Positions 41,822 through 51,046 of a stretch of DNA of 64,000 nt are shown here, piece by piece; position 1 is the stretch's first letter, and every line of letters starts with the position of its first letter. Position numbers and translations under genes: made by a program. The notes beneath the pieces were generated by a model. The model was given only the letters and a program-made list of their open reading frames with translations. It had not been told where the DNA came from and did not search any database. The stretch spans positions 36,964 through 100,963 of the forward strand of contig CANHGM010000008.1 in NCBI GenBank assembly GCA_947460345.1, read 5' to 3'. This DNA is from Bacteroidota bacterium. Lineage in GTDB: Bacteria > Bacteroidota > Bacteroidia > UKL13-3.

Positions 41822-41894
41822 AATTAGATTTTTTTATTCGGGCACAAAATTAATACTTAATCACATATAATTTACTGATATTTGCAGAAGAATT

Positions 41895-42518
41895 ATGTTG
41901 ATTAAAATTTACCCAGAGAACCCAAATAAACGCGAAATGCAACAAGTGGTTGATGTTTTGCAAAAAGGAGGTATCATTATTTTTCCAACTGATACTATTT
42001 ATGCACTAGGATGCAAAGCCAGTAATACCAATGGTTTAGAACAAGTTTGTCGAATTATGGGCAAAAAACCTGAGAAAGCAAATTTGTCGTTATTGTGCAA
42101 AGACCTGAGTCATATTACAGACTATACCACACCAATAGACAATACAGTTTTTAGATTGATGAAAAGGTGTTTGCCTGGTCCGTATACATTTGTGCTAAAT
42201 GCCAACAATCAGATACCAAAAATTTTTAAGCAACAAAGTAAAAAAACAGTTGGGATTAGAATTCCGGATAACAATATAGTTTTAGAATTGATAAACATGC
42301 TTGGAGAGCCATTAATCTCCTCATCTATTCATAGCGAAGATGAAATTGAAGAATACATCACTGACCCTGAATTGATTTATGAAAAATACGAAAAAAACAT
42401 TGAGGCGATGATTGATGGAGGATTTGGAGGCAATATTGGGTCTACTGTTATAGACTGCTCAGGCGAAGACATAGTGTTGATTAGAGAAGGGAAAGGTTCA
42501 GTAGACGAGTTTATCTAA
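41895..42518 (+). CDS. Sua5/YciO/YrdC-family L-threonylcarbamoyladenylate synthase
   Basis: GGIIIFPTDTIYALGCKA; KKTVGIRIPDN; STVIDCSGEDIVLIREGKG. Confidence 0.93.
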   Translation: MLIKIYPENPNKREMQQVVDVLQKGGIIIFPTDTIYALGCKASNTNGLEQVCRIMGKKPEKANLSLLCKDLSHITDYTTPIDNTVFRLMKRCLPGPYTFVLNANNQIPKIFKQQSKKTVGIRIPDNNIVLELINMLGEPLISSSIHSEDEIEEYITDPELIYEKYEKNIEAMIDGGFGGNIGSTVIDCSGEDIVLIREGKGSVDEFI

Positions 42519-43092
42519 CATCAACATACCAATTTCTTTCTTCAGAAGGTTTGTAACCACTTAACTGTTGTAACAAATCATATATATCATCAGAATTTAT
42601 AATAATATTTCTATTGGCACCGTGCAAAAAACCTTCTTTTACCATGTTGTCCATCATTTGAATTACTGGGTCAAAATATCCATTCACATTTAATAGCCCT
42701 ATAGGTTTGCGATGTAAATGTAATTGATGCCAAGTTAAGATTTCGAAAAGTTCATCTAATGTTCCTAAACCACCTGGAAGTGCTACAAAAGCATCAGCCA
42801 TATCAGCCATCAACTGCTTACGTTCGTGCATGGTATCTACAACAATTAATTCAGACAATTGGTGGTGGTGAATCTCTCTTTCAGTTAAAAATGTAGGCGT
42901 AATGCCCACGGCTTTACCGCCATGTTCTAACACAGCATCAGCAACTATGCCCATAAGACCCACTTGCCCTCCTCCATATACCAATTGAATATTTTTTTCG
43001 GCAAGCAGTCTTCCAAAGTCCGCAGCAGCTATAGCATATTCAGGAGAATTACCTTTGTTAGATCCACAATACACACAAATAGATGAAATCAT
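42511..43092 (-). CDS. TIGR00730/LOG-family Rossmann-fold protein
   Basis: ICVYCGSNKGNSPEY; LVYGGGQVGLMGIVADA; MHERKQLMADMADAFVALPGGLGTLDELFEILTWHQL. Confidence 0.95.
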   Translation of the reverse strand: MISSICVYCGSNKGNSPEYAIAAADFGRLLAEKNIQLVYGGGQVGLMGIVADAVLEHGGKAVGITPTFLTEREIHHHQLSELIVVDTMHERKQLMADMADAFVALPGGLGTLDELFEILTWHQLHLHRKPIGLLNVNGYFDPVIQMMDNMVKEGFLHGANRNIIINSDDIYDLLQQLSGYKPSEERNWYVDVR

Positions 43093-43249
43093 ATATATAC
43101 TTTTTTTGGTGCAATATACTATTCATTTTTTCACCAGCCAATCAATGATAAATAGCTTGTGATATGCTAGTTGTCAGACGATAAGCAATTAAGTCTTATA
43201 TCTATTTAGGGAATGATTATGAAGCATCTGATCAAAAAACTTCTTACAA

Positions 43250-43417
43250 TTGAATAAAATTCAAAAATCTTTGAGGATGTTGCTATTGATTTTGCTGATT
43301 TTTTTAGCCTCAATAGGTGTAGGTATGATTGGTGGAGTTCCAATACCTATAAAGAACAAAAAAGACGATAGCAAAGAAACACAAATTGAATTAGTAGAAG
43401 AAGAATCTAGAGTGTAG
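43250..43417 (+). CDS. small single-pass membrane protein (55 aa, below ORF-track cutoff)
   Basis: TTG start; (M)NKIQKSLRMLLLILLIFLASIGVGMIGGVPIPIKNKKDDSKETQIELVEEESRV; hydrophobic helix plus charged tail. Confidence 0.5.
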   Translation: MNKIQKSLRMLLLILLIFLASIGVGMIGGVPIPIKNKKDDSKETQIELVEEESRV

Positions 43418-43446
43418 AATTAAAATACTGAAGTAGCTGTATTGGA

Positions 43447-44061
43447 TTAAAGAGCCTTTGTAACAAATCCTTCACTAGCTAGGTATTGCAGGTATTCAGG
43501 TAAGATTTCAAACAAATTTCTTTCAGCTTTTTTGCTGTCATGAAAAACAATAATGGCTCCAGGTTGAGATGCGTTTTTCAATTGCTTTATCGAATGTTCG
43601 ATATTCAAACTTTGATCAAAATCGCCACTTAAGCAAGACCACATCACTATTTTATAAATCTTTTTTAACTTCAAAATTTGCACTGGCGATAGTTTTCCAT
43701 AAGGAGGTCTGAAGAGTTTTGATGATATATGTTTTGATGCTTCTTCAACTTCACTTATATATTTGTCGGCACTGGTTTTCCAACCATTTACGTGGTTTTG
43801 AGTATGGTTGCCAACCGCATGGCCATCGTTTAAAATCTTAAGATAGATATGCTGATAATTTTTTACGTTCTTGCCTACACAAAAAAAAGTGGCTTTCACT
43901 CCAAATTCTTTTAACAAATCTAAAACCTTTTCCGTTACATGAGGTGTAGGACCATCATCAAACGTTAAATATATATGCTTCTCTTTAGCTGGAATTTTCC
44001 ATACCAAAGATGGATATATATAGTGAGAAAAAGCGGTTGACCTATGTTTATATACTTTCAA
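43447..44061 (-). CDS. polysaccharide deacetylase (NodB) family protein
   Basis: HIYLTFDDGPTPHVTEKVLDLLKEFGVKATFFCVG; HTQNHVNGW; LFRPPYGK. ORF track opens at 44256 but overlaps the divergent tolC-like gene; TTG at 44061 is a plausible start. Confidence 0.88.
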   Translation of the reverse strand: MKVYKHRSTAFSHYIYPSLVWKIPAKEKHIYLTFDDGPTPHVTEKVLDLLKEFGVKATFFCVGKNVKNYQHIYLKILNDGHAVGNHTQNHVNGWKTSADKYISEVEEASKHISSKLFRPPYGKLSPVQILKLKKIYKIVMWSCLSGDFDQSLNIEHSIKQLKNASQPGAIIVFHDSKKAERNLFEILPEYLQYLASEGFVTKAL

Positions 44062-44137
44062 AAGAAATATTTTTAATACACGAAAATAATCAAAAGTTTT
44101 GAATAACCTTATAATACCTTTGCAAAACAAACAAGAT

Positions 44138-45562
44138 ATGAAAACTATTTCAAGAATTGTCTTTATTTCCACACTGATCATGTGCTTTGACCATGTATAT
44201 GCACAGAAAAAAATATGGACTTTACAAGACTGTATCAATAAAGCGTTGCAGAGCAATATTAAATTGCAACAATTAAAGCTACAGCAGCAAAACCAGCAAA
44301 TAGCCTATAAACAAAACCAGATGCAAATGTTACCTAACATCAATGCCTCATCTGGTTTAAACTACAATTATGGAAGAAATATTGACCCTTTTACAAACCA
44401 ATATTTAAACCAAGTAGTGCAATCAAACACCATCCAAATGCAGGCTACTTGGACTATCTTTAATGGATTTCAGCTACAAAACAATATCAAGCAAAACAAA
44501 AGTGAACTAGAAGCTTGGGAGCAAGATTTGAAAAGCAATTCAAACGACCTTTCTTTATTAGTAGCTAACCAATATTTACAAATATTGTTAGCCATGGAAA
44601 TGCAAAACACCATGCAAAGTCAACTTGCTTTATCTTTATCACAAGTAGATAGAAGTCAGAAATTGTTTGAAGCAGGAAAGATTAGCGAAGGAGATTTAAT
44701 ACAAAATAAAGCCATAGTGGCAAACGATGAATACAACCTACTAAATGCAGCTAACAATGTAAAGTTGGCTTATGTTAACTTGTGGTTATCTTTAGACGAA
44801 CAACCAGACAGCAACAATATCATTGAAATTCCCAAATCTTTGTTGCCAGCTAAAAGTAGTAGTAAAGATGCATATGAATTATATGTAAACAATGCTGCAT
44901 CTAGACCAGAAATAATGAGTGGCGAAAAAAGAGTGCAAGCCGCATTATATGGCATCAAATCTTCAGAAGGTGGCCGTTATCCTAGATTGGTTATGTTTGG
45001 CAATATCTCTTCATTATATTCAAGCAGCAGAAAAGATTTACTAGGTTATCAACTTACAGGAATAGACCCTATAGGTTTTGTAGGTAAAACATTTGATACT
45101 GTATATAGCCCAAAATATAAATACGAAACACAAACTACTCCTTTCAAAACACAACTAAACGACAATTTTGGTAAAAGTTTTGGGTTTAGTTTAAGTATAC
45201 CAATATTTAACGGAGGAGCTGTTCATAGCAATATACAAAGAGCTAAAATAAACTACGAAAATCAAAAACTAAACTTAGAACAAAACAAAAGAAACTTATA
45301 TAAAAATATTGCTCAAGCTTGCATAGATTTATCGAATGCACAATTAAAATACGAAGCAGCAAAAAAGAATTTTGAAGCACAAGACAAAAGCTATGCATTT
45401 GCTAAAATTAAATTTGATGCTGGATCTATGAGTTTAACAGATTTTACATTTCAACTTAACAATAAAGTAAGAGCAGAAGCTACACTTATTCAATCTAGAT
45501 ACGAACTTATATTTAAACAAAAAGCAGTAGACTTTTATGAAGGCAAAACATTAACCTTCTAA
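44138..45562 (+). CDS. TolC-family outer membrane efflux protein
   Basis: Signal peptide, WTLQDCINKALQSNIKLQQLKLQ; YEAAKKNFEAQDKSYAFAKIKFDAGSMSLTDF; ORF opens at 44099, ATG at 44138 preferred. Confidence 0.93.
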   Translation: MKTISRIVFISTLIMCFDHVYAQKKIWTLQDCINKALQSNIKLQQLKLQQQNQQIAYKQNQMQMLPNINASSGLNYNYGRNIDPFTNQYLNQVVQSNTIQMQATWTIFNGFQLQNNIKQNKSELEAWEQDLKSNSNDLSLLVANQYLQILLAMEMQNTMQSQLALSLSQVDRSQKLFEAGKISEGDLIQNKAIVANDEYNLLNAANNVKLAYVNLWLSLDEQPDSNNIIEIPKSLLPAKSSSKDAYELYVNNAASRPEIMSGEKRVQAALYGIKSSEGGRYPRLVMFGNISSLYSSSRKDLLGYQLTGIDPIGFVGKTFDTVYSPKYKYETQTTPFKTQLNDNFGKSFGFSLSIPIFNGGAVHSNIQRAKINYENQKLNLEQNKRNLYKNIAQACIDLSNAQLKYEAAKKNFEAQDKSYAFAKIKFDAGSMSLTDFTFQLNNKVRAEATLIQSRYELIFKQKAVDFYEGKTLTF

Positions 45563-45584
45563 CTCAAAAGATTAATATATATAT

Positions 45585-46922
45585 ATGAAAAAAAGTAAAA
45601 TTAAAACCTGGTGGATAGTTGTAGGCATAATAATTTTGATCATAGCAACTATAGTTGTTACTGAAAAAGTTAAAGGCAAAAAAGGAGAAAAGGTAGCCAC
45701 AGCAAAAACAGAATCAAGAACCATTTTAGAAACGGTATCAGCAAGTGGTAAAATTCAACCTGAGATTGAAGTAGCCATTAGCCCAGATGTGAGTGGAGAA
45801 ATTATGGAACTAAATGTGAGAGAGGGCGACTCCGTGATTAAAGGGCAAATGCTTGCCAGAATTAACCCTGACTTATATAACACTGACCTTGATAGAACAA
45901 AAGCCAGTTTAGAAAACACCAAAGCGAGCTTTGAAAGTGCAAGAAGCAGAATCAATCAAGCCGATGCTAGGCTTACGGCTGAACTTTCAAATTACAACAG
46001 AAGTAAAAAACTACATGACCAAAAAGTATTATCAGATGCCGACTGGGAAGCAGTTCAAAATTTATATGCAAATGCCAAAGGCGAATTAGAAGCAGCCAAG
46101 CTCAATCAAAAAGCATTAGAATATACTGTAAAAGGTTCAGAAGCCATAGTTAACCAATCTCAAAAACAACTAGGCCGCACCAATGTATATGCCCCGATGA
46201 ATGGTATAGTTACAAAAAAATTAAAGAACAAAGGAGAACGTGTAGTGGGAACATCCAATTTTGCAGGTACAGATATTATTAAAATTGCAGATTTAAATAG
46301 CATGCAAGTAATTATAAGTGTAAACGAAAATGATATTGCTAAAATAAGTTTGTATGACAGTGCAGAAATAGAAGTAGATGCATACCCAAACAGAAAGTTT
46401 AAAGGGATAGTAACAGAAATAGCAAACTCAGCCAATGTAATAGGTGCTAGTGCCGACCAAGTAACAAACTTTGAAGTTAAAGTAAATATAATCAGAAGTT
46501 CATATATAGAACTAGTAAAAGCAGGCAAGAAATATCCATTCAGACCGGGCATGTCTGCCTCTGTAGATATACATACTGAAAAAGTTGAAAATATAACAGC
46601 TGTACCTATACAAGCAGTAACCATTAGAGAAAAAGCAGAATCTAAAACAAAAGTTAAAGAAAATGCTGATAACAAACCAGAAGATGCAAACAGCCCGATG
46701 AATAATGAGCCTGATGAAGTGGTTTTTGTATATAATGCCGGTATAGTAAAAAAAGTAAAAATAAGAACAGGTATTCAAGATGATGAATATATACAAATAA
46801 TTGAAGGATTGAAACCAGGCGATGAAGTAGTTATAGCTCCAGGGTTGCTTTTAAATAGCACACTTAAAGATGGGGATAAAGTAGTGAAGGTAGACAAAAA
46901 CGATTTGTTTATTAAAAAATAA
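45585..46922 (+). CDS. HlyD/MFP-family periplasmic adaptor subunit
   Basis: SASGKIQPEIEVAISPDVSGEIMELNVREGDSVIKGQMLARI; NVYAPMNGIVTKKLKNKGERVVG. Confidence 0.93.
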   Translation: MKKSKIKTWWIVVGIIILIIATIVVTEKVKGKKGEKVATAKTESRTILETVSASGKIQPEIEVAISPDVSGEIMELNVREGDSVIKGQMLARINPDLYNTDLDRTKASLENTKASFESARSRINQADARLTAELSNYNRSKKLHDQKVLSDADWEAVQNLYANAKGELEAAKLNQKALEYTVKGSEAIVNQSQKQLGRTNVYAPMNGIVTKKLKNKGERVVGTSNFAGTDIIKIADLNSMQVIISVNENDIAKISLYDSAEIEVDAYPNRKFKGIVTEIANSANVIGASADQVTNFEVKVNIIRSSYIELVKAGKKYPFRPGMSASVDIHTEKVENITAVPIQAVTIREKAESKTKVKENADNKPEDANSPMNNEPDEVVFVYNAGIVKKVKIRTGIQDDEYIQIIEGLKPGDEVVIAPGLLLNSTLKDGDKVVKVDKNDLFIKK

Positions 46923-46927
46923 TATAT

Positions 46928-47230
46928 ATGGACTTTTCAAATGAGTTGATGCAAATTCTTGATGACGACACACTTGTTTTTACGGCATTAGATGAAACAT
47001 TTAAAGAAAAGTTATCAGACAGAATTGGTTATTTAATGCAGCACCAACATCAGTTTTTGTTTAATATATTTTATAGAATAGATTTAAATGAAAACAAAGT
47101 TAAAGAAGCTTTGAAATTGCCTAATGAAAAACATATATATGAAGCATTAGCTGATTTGGTTATAGCTAGAGAAATAAAACGTCAAGAAACAAGGAAATTA
47201 TATAGTAATCCTACCAAAAAGATATTATAA
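46928..47230 (+). CDS. hypothetical protein
   Basis: 100-aa ORF tightly following the adaptor gene; no domain recognised. Confidence 0.6.
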   Translation: MDFSNELMQILDDDTLVFTALDETFKEKLSDRIGYLMQHQHQFLFNIFYRIDLNENKVKEALKLPNEKHIYEALADLVIAREIKRQETRKLYSNPTKKIL

Positions 47231-47788
47231 TTTTTCAGCTTGAATAATAGGGCTTGAACTATAAAATGTAAATGTAGACTGCCCATAAACTCTTTGGTCT
47301 ACTATATATTCAACAAATTGAGGTTTGAAACTGCTGCGATGTTCAAGTATATATAAACCATTTTCAGCAATTAGTTTTTTCTCAAAAATCAATTCAGTTA
47401 ATAAATCAAGCTTGGGCATATCATAAGGTGGGTCTGCAAAAATGATATTGAATGGCTTTAAAGGTTCGTTTTTTAAAAACCTAAATACATCAGATGTGAT
47501 AGAATAAAGTTGGTTAAATTCGAGTTTTTTAGCTGTTTCATTTATATAATCAATACATTTTTTATGAAGATCAACTGCCCAAACTTCTTCACATGCTCGG
47601 CTTGCAAATTCAAAACTCATATTACCAGAACCCGCAAACAAATCAAGCACTCTTAAATCTTCCCAATAATACTTGTTTTCAATAATGTTAAAAAAACTTT
47701 CTTTAGCTCTATCAGTGGTTGGCCTCACAGGCAAGCCCTTAGGAGGATGAAGAATAATACCTTTTCTTTTTCCGCTAATTATTCGCAT
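47225..47788 (-). CDS. rsmD: 16S rRNA (guanine966-N2)-methyltransferase RsmD
   Basis: MRIISGKRKGIILHPPKGLPVRPTTDRAKESFFNI; VLDLFAGSGNMSFEFASR; IIFADPPYDMP. Confidence 0.95.
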   Translation of the reverse strand: MRIISGKRKGIILHPPKGLPVRPTTDRAKESFFNIIENKYYWEDLRVLDLFAGSGNMSFEFASRACEEVWAVDLHKKCIDYINETAKKLEFNQLYSITSDVFRFLKNEPLKPFNIIFADPPYDMPKLDLLTELIFEKKLIAENGLYILEHRSSFKPQFVEYIVDQRVYGQSTFTFYSSSPIIQAEKL

Positions 47789-48600
47789 AAAGCAGCTGCA
47801 AACAATGGATAAAACAAATGTTCAGGAATAGAATCTAAAGCTATATCATAAATTAAATTTGAGGGTCTTTCAGCTAAAGTTACTTCCATAATATATTTTT
47901 TAAGAAATTCAAACAACTCAACAAACCTAACACAATCGCCATGAACATATAAAGTTTGTGTCTTTAGGTTTAAGCCTAATTGTTCGTATACAGCTAATAC
48001 ATAATATAAAACATCTTCTTGTACATCAAAATCATAACTATTGACCAACCGCAACAACTTATCTTCTTTATATACAATATGCAAGAAATCTTCATTCAAA
48101 AACAAATGAATTTCTGCATCATCATTACGCTCTGAAAAAACACCTTGGAGTATAGCGGTTGAATAATGAATCATTTGATAACTTTGAAAATACGAGTTCA
48201 ATAATTCTCTAAGTAAAACAGAAATTTTATATACATTAATTGCTCCTATAGTACTAATCTTATCCGTAACTAATTCTTCTTCTATATGGTTAAAAGTATG
48301 ATTAAAAGTATATAGTTCTTTAACTTTGGTTTTATCAAACAATGGCTCAGGGAATAAAGCATTAAAAGGATTGCAAACAACCACTTTAACTGATTTGAAA
48401 GGGAAATTCAATTCATAATTCACAAAAGATTTAAAATCTTCAGGATCTAATATGGGTTGAGATTTCAAAATCAAAAATCTATTGTCTTTACGATGGTATA
48501 CCCCAACTGCAATTTGGATATCGCTAACCAGCACATATGCATCATGCAAATGACTGTTGCTACTTTCGTAGTATGCCGAGACATTATCAAATGTATTCAA
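47779..48600 (-). CDS. DUF3822-family protein
   Basis: Bacteroidota-typical neighbour overlapping rsmD; LFLNEDFLHIVYKEDKLLRLVNSYDFDVQEDVLYYVLAVYEQL. Confidence 0.75.
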   Translation of the reverse strand: MNTFDNVSAYYESSNSHLHDAYVLVSDIQIAVGVYHRKDNRFLILKSQPILDPEDFKSFVNYELNFPFKSVKVVVCNPFNALFPEPLFDKTKVKELYTFNHTFNHIEEELVTDKISTIGAINVYKISVLLRELLNSYFQSYQMIHYSTAILQGVFSERNDDAEIHLFLNEDFLHIVYKEDKLLRLVNSYDFDVQEDVLYYVLAVYEQLGLNLKTQTLYVHGDCVRFVELFEFLKKYIMEVTLAERPSNLIYDIALDSIPEHLFYPLFAAALCE

Positions 48601-48687
48601 AACGATGCAAAATTAATGATTATAAATGATAGTTTAGGAAAAGAGTTTATAAAGAAAAATGCAGCATCAAAACCATTATATACTTGG

Positions 48688-49350
48688 TTAATCGTGACAT
48701 TCCATCATCAACAAATCTCCTGAAGTATATGAAATATGTATCATTCCATCTGTTGTTACATGGTTGCTACTCCCACTCCTATCACCTGCAACTAAAGTTT
48801 CATGCACCAATGGATATGCTAGTCCATGTGTGAGTATCCCCTCAACCCTATTTATTGGCAATAATGAAATAACAGTTTGTGCAGGGTACCACTTTTCATA
48901 TTTCAATGGCAAAACAAAAACTTTGCTGTAATCGTCAAATAAAACTAAGTTGGCTAATTTTTTATATTTAGCCAGTGTATATAAATTATTTAGCGTATGA
49001 TCAGCTCTTAAACCAGTTGCCCAAACTATATTGATGGCATGATGCCCTTTAGAAACCAACCATTCTATCCCTTTTTCAAGATCTGTTTTATTTTGGTCAG
49101 GCAATGATATGACTTCTATGGGTTGTTGATTAGCTATTACTTCATCCAAAGAACTTAAAGAGTCAAAATCGCCAAGTACGGCATCAATTTTAATACCCCA
49201 GGTTGTAATTCTAGCAAGGGCTCCATCTAAAGCTAAAATATATGGGCTCCATTCTAAAAGCTGGCCAAGTAATTCTTTGGAACATGAAGCTCCATTGGCT
49301 ATTATTAAAGCAGGTTCTTGATTTTCTCTAACGATATGATGTGAACTCAA
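48688..49350 (-). CDS. thiamine diphosphokinase
   Basis: ALIIANGASCSKELL; LALDGALARITTWGIKIDAVLGDFDSL; LPDQNKTDLEKGIEWLV. Confidence 0.9.
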   Translation of the reverse strand: MSSHHIVRENQEPALIIANGASCSKELLGQLLEWSPYILALDGALARITTWGIKIDAVLGDFDSLSSLDEVIANQQPIEVISLPDQNKTDLEKGIEWLVSKGHHAINIVWATGLRADHTLNNLYTLAKYKKLANLVLFDDYSKVFVLPLKYEKWYPAQTVISLLPINRVEGILTHGLAYPLVHETLVAGDRSGSSNHVTTDGMIHISYTSGDLLMMECHD

Positions 49351-49392
49351 ATGAATTTAATTTTATGTAAAAATAAATAAAAAGTATTGAAT

Positions 49393-49423
49393 AAAAAAAC
49401 CCGACCTGATTTCTCAAGCCGGG
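49393..49423 (-). terminator. intrinsic terminator of rplS with GAAA tetraloop
   Basis: Minus strand CCCGGCTTGA-GAAA-TCAGGTCGGG-TTTTTTT, 10-bp stem. Confidence 0.88.
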
Positions 49424-49446
49424 ATATGTTTATAATCTTTAGTAAA

Positions 49447-49794
49447 TTACCTGCTTCTTTTTTCTTTGATACGTGCTTTCTTTCCAGTAAGTTCACGAAT
49501 GTAGAATATACGTGCTCTACGAACTTTACCTCTCATCATCACCTCTACCTTCTCGATATTAGGGCTATGGGCTGGAAATATACGTTCTACACCTACACCG
49601 TTTGAAATTTTACGTACAGTGAATGTAGCGTTTAAGCCACTATTCCTTCGTTGAATTACAACACCTTGGTATTGTTGAATACGTTCTTTATTTCCTTCTT
49701 TTATTTTGTAGTGAACTACAACTGTGTCTCCACTTTTAAAAGCAGGTATATCGTTTCTGTAAAATTCTTGTTCTATAACTTTTATTAAGTCCAT
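49447..49794 (-). CDS. rplS: 50S ribosomal protein L19
   Basis: [57 protein letters not shown]. Confidence 0.98.
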   Translation of the reverse strand: MDLIKVIEQEFYRNDIPAFKSGDTVVVHYKIKEGNKERIQQYQGVVIQRRNSGLNATFTVRKISNGVGVERIFPAHSPNIEKVEVMMRGKVRRARIFYIRELTGKKARIKEKRSR

Positions 49795-49964
49795 TGTTAT
49801 AATTTTTTTGGGAGTGCAAAAGTAAGACTTAATTACTCATAAGCAAAATAACTTTTGATTTTATTTTAAAAAGTTTTACAATCAAGTATAGACTGCTATT
49901 GTTAATACAACCAATTTAGCTCTATAGTTTTGATTATCAGTATTAAAATTAATATTTATTTTAT

Positions 49965-49998
49965 AAAAAAAAATGCCGAGGTAACCAGCCCCGGCATT
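49965..49998 (-). terminator. intrinsic terminator downstream of 50024..50923 gene
   Basis: Minus strand ATGCCGGGG-CTGGTTA-CCTCGGCAT followed by T run. Confidence 0.8.
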
Positions 49999-50023
49999 TA
50001 TCATTATACAGGATAAACCTAAA

Positions 50024-50923
50024 TTATGCTGCCATTTCAAAAAACTGCATGACTAACTTGCTAAAGATTTCTTCTCTATCAAAGTTTAACATCAACTTCA
50101 TCACTAGTCTTTCATGTTGATCAGGATGAAGGCTAAACCAATGTTCAGAAAGCAGCATATTTCTTAAACTATCAGGTCCCTCAATGGTCTCATTTTCAAA
50201 ATCAACACATATACACGGAACATCTTGTGTATGTAAATAATGTTGGTAGTCTTCTTTTTCGATAAACAAAACTTTTTTACCACTAACGTATATAGGCACT
50301 ATAGCTTGCGTAATATTGTTGTATTGAAGTATGTCTTGATAATCTAAAAATTCTTGCAAATACAAAACCTCATACTTTTCTAATCTCTTCATTATTTTTT
50401 CTCTCGCTTCGCCAATACTCCACCCTGCAAGTGCAATATTCTTTAATACATAAGGTTCATTCCCTGTCTTCTTTAGCTCAAGCAACACCCTTTCTGGCGA
50501 ATCAATGTTTCTACATAAAATTCTATTGTAAACAAATTCAAGATATATATGCGACGGCAATCCCATCTCTACAATCACATCTTCAGCTTTATATCCCAAT
50601 ATTGATGACTCTTTTAAATGAAACAAATCAGGTTTTACAACTTCTTCAAAATATAATTTAGACTCACTTTCTAAACGTATAATTAACTGATGAATCTCAT
50701 CTTCACCATATTGATATACTCCTTCCCATGGCAATATATCAATATACGAATTGGCATTGGGTAAATGAAACTTTCTTAATATCCTTTCAGAAAGTGAAAC
50801 AGATTCTTCAAGTAACTCTATGCTTTCAATATCATTTATTCTATCAAAGTTAACTCCGTGTTTTTCAAATAAAGATTTTAACGTGTTACAATAAGATTTG
50901 ATTAAGTCGTATGATGTTTTCAT
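50024..50923 (-). CDS. uncharacterised 299-aa protein divergent from WYL regulator
   Basis: Long ORF with its own terminator and a divergent regulated promoter; no domain recognised. Confidence 0.65.
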   Translation of the reverse strand: MKTSYDLIKSYCNTLKSLFEKHGVNFDRINDIESIELLEESVSLSERILRKFHLPNANSYIDILPWEGVYQYGEDEIHQLIIRLESESKLYFEEVVKPDLFHLKESSILGYKAEDVIVEMGLPSHIYLEFVYNRILCRNIDSPERVLLELKKTGNEPYVLKNIALAGWSIGEAREKIMKRLEKYEVLYLQEFLDYQDILQYNNITQAIVPIYVSGKKVLFIEKEDYQHYLHTQDVPCICVDFENETIEGPDSLRNMLLSEHWFSLHPDQHERLVMKLMLNFDREEIFSKLVMQFFEMAA

Positions 50924-50947
50924 TTTATTTTTGATTTATTATTATGA

Positions 50948-50994
50948 TACAAAGGTGTTGTTATGTTTTCTCAATTTGTGAGAATATCTTTGTA
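50948..50994. promoter_or_regulatory. divergent promoter/operator region of the WYL regulator and unknown gene
   Basis: Inner inverted repeat TTCTCA-ATTTG-TGAGAA (50968-50984); outer arms TACAAAG (50948-50954) / CTTTGTA (50988-50994); TATCTTTG -7-like box at 50985-50992. Confidence 0.55.
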
Positions 50995-51046
50995 ACTAAT
51001 AAAAATATTTTAAATACAGATTATCAATATATTAAACTTTTAATAC

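Noticed and set aside
44061-44256. N-terminal extension of the polysaccharide deacetylase ORF and apparent overlap with tolC-like gene
   Set aside because: Overlap disappears if the deacetylase starts at TTG 44061 and TolC at ATG 44138; extension lacks domain similarity.
46160-46796. Two long minus-strand ORFs opposite the HlyD-like gene
   Set aside because: Hydrophobic Phe/Ile-rich translations are typical of antisense Lys/Glu codons in AT-rich genes.
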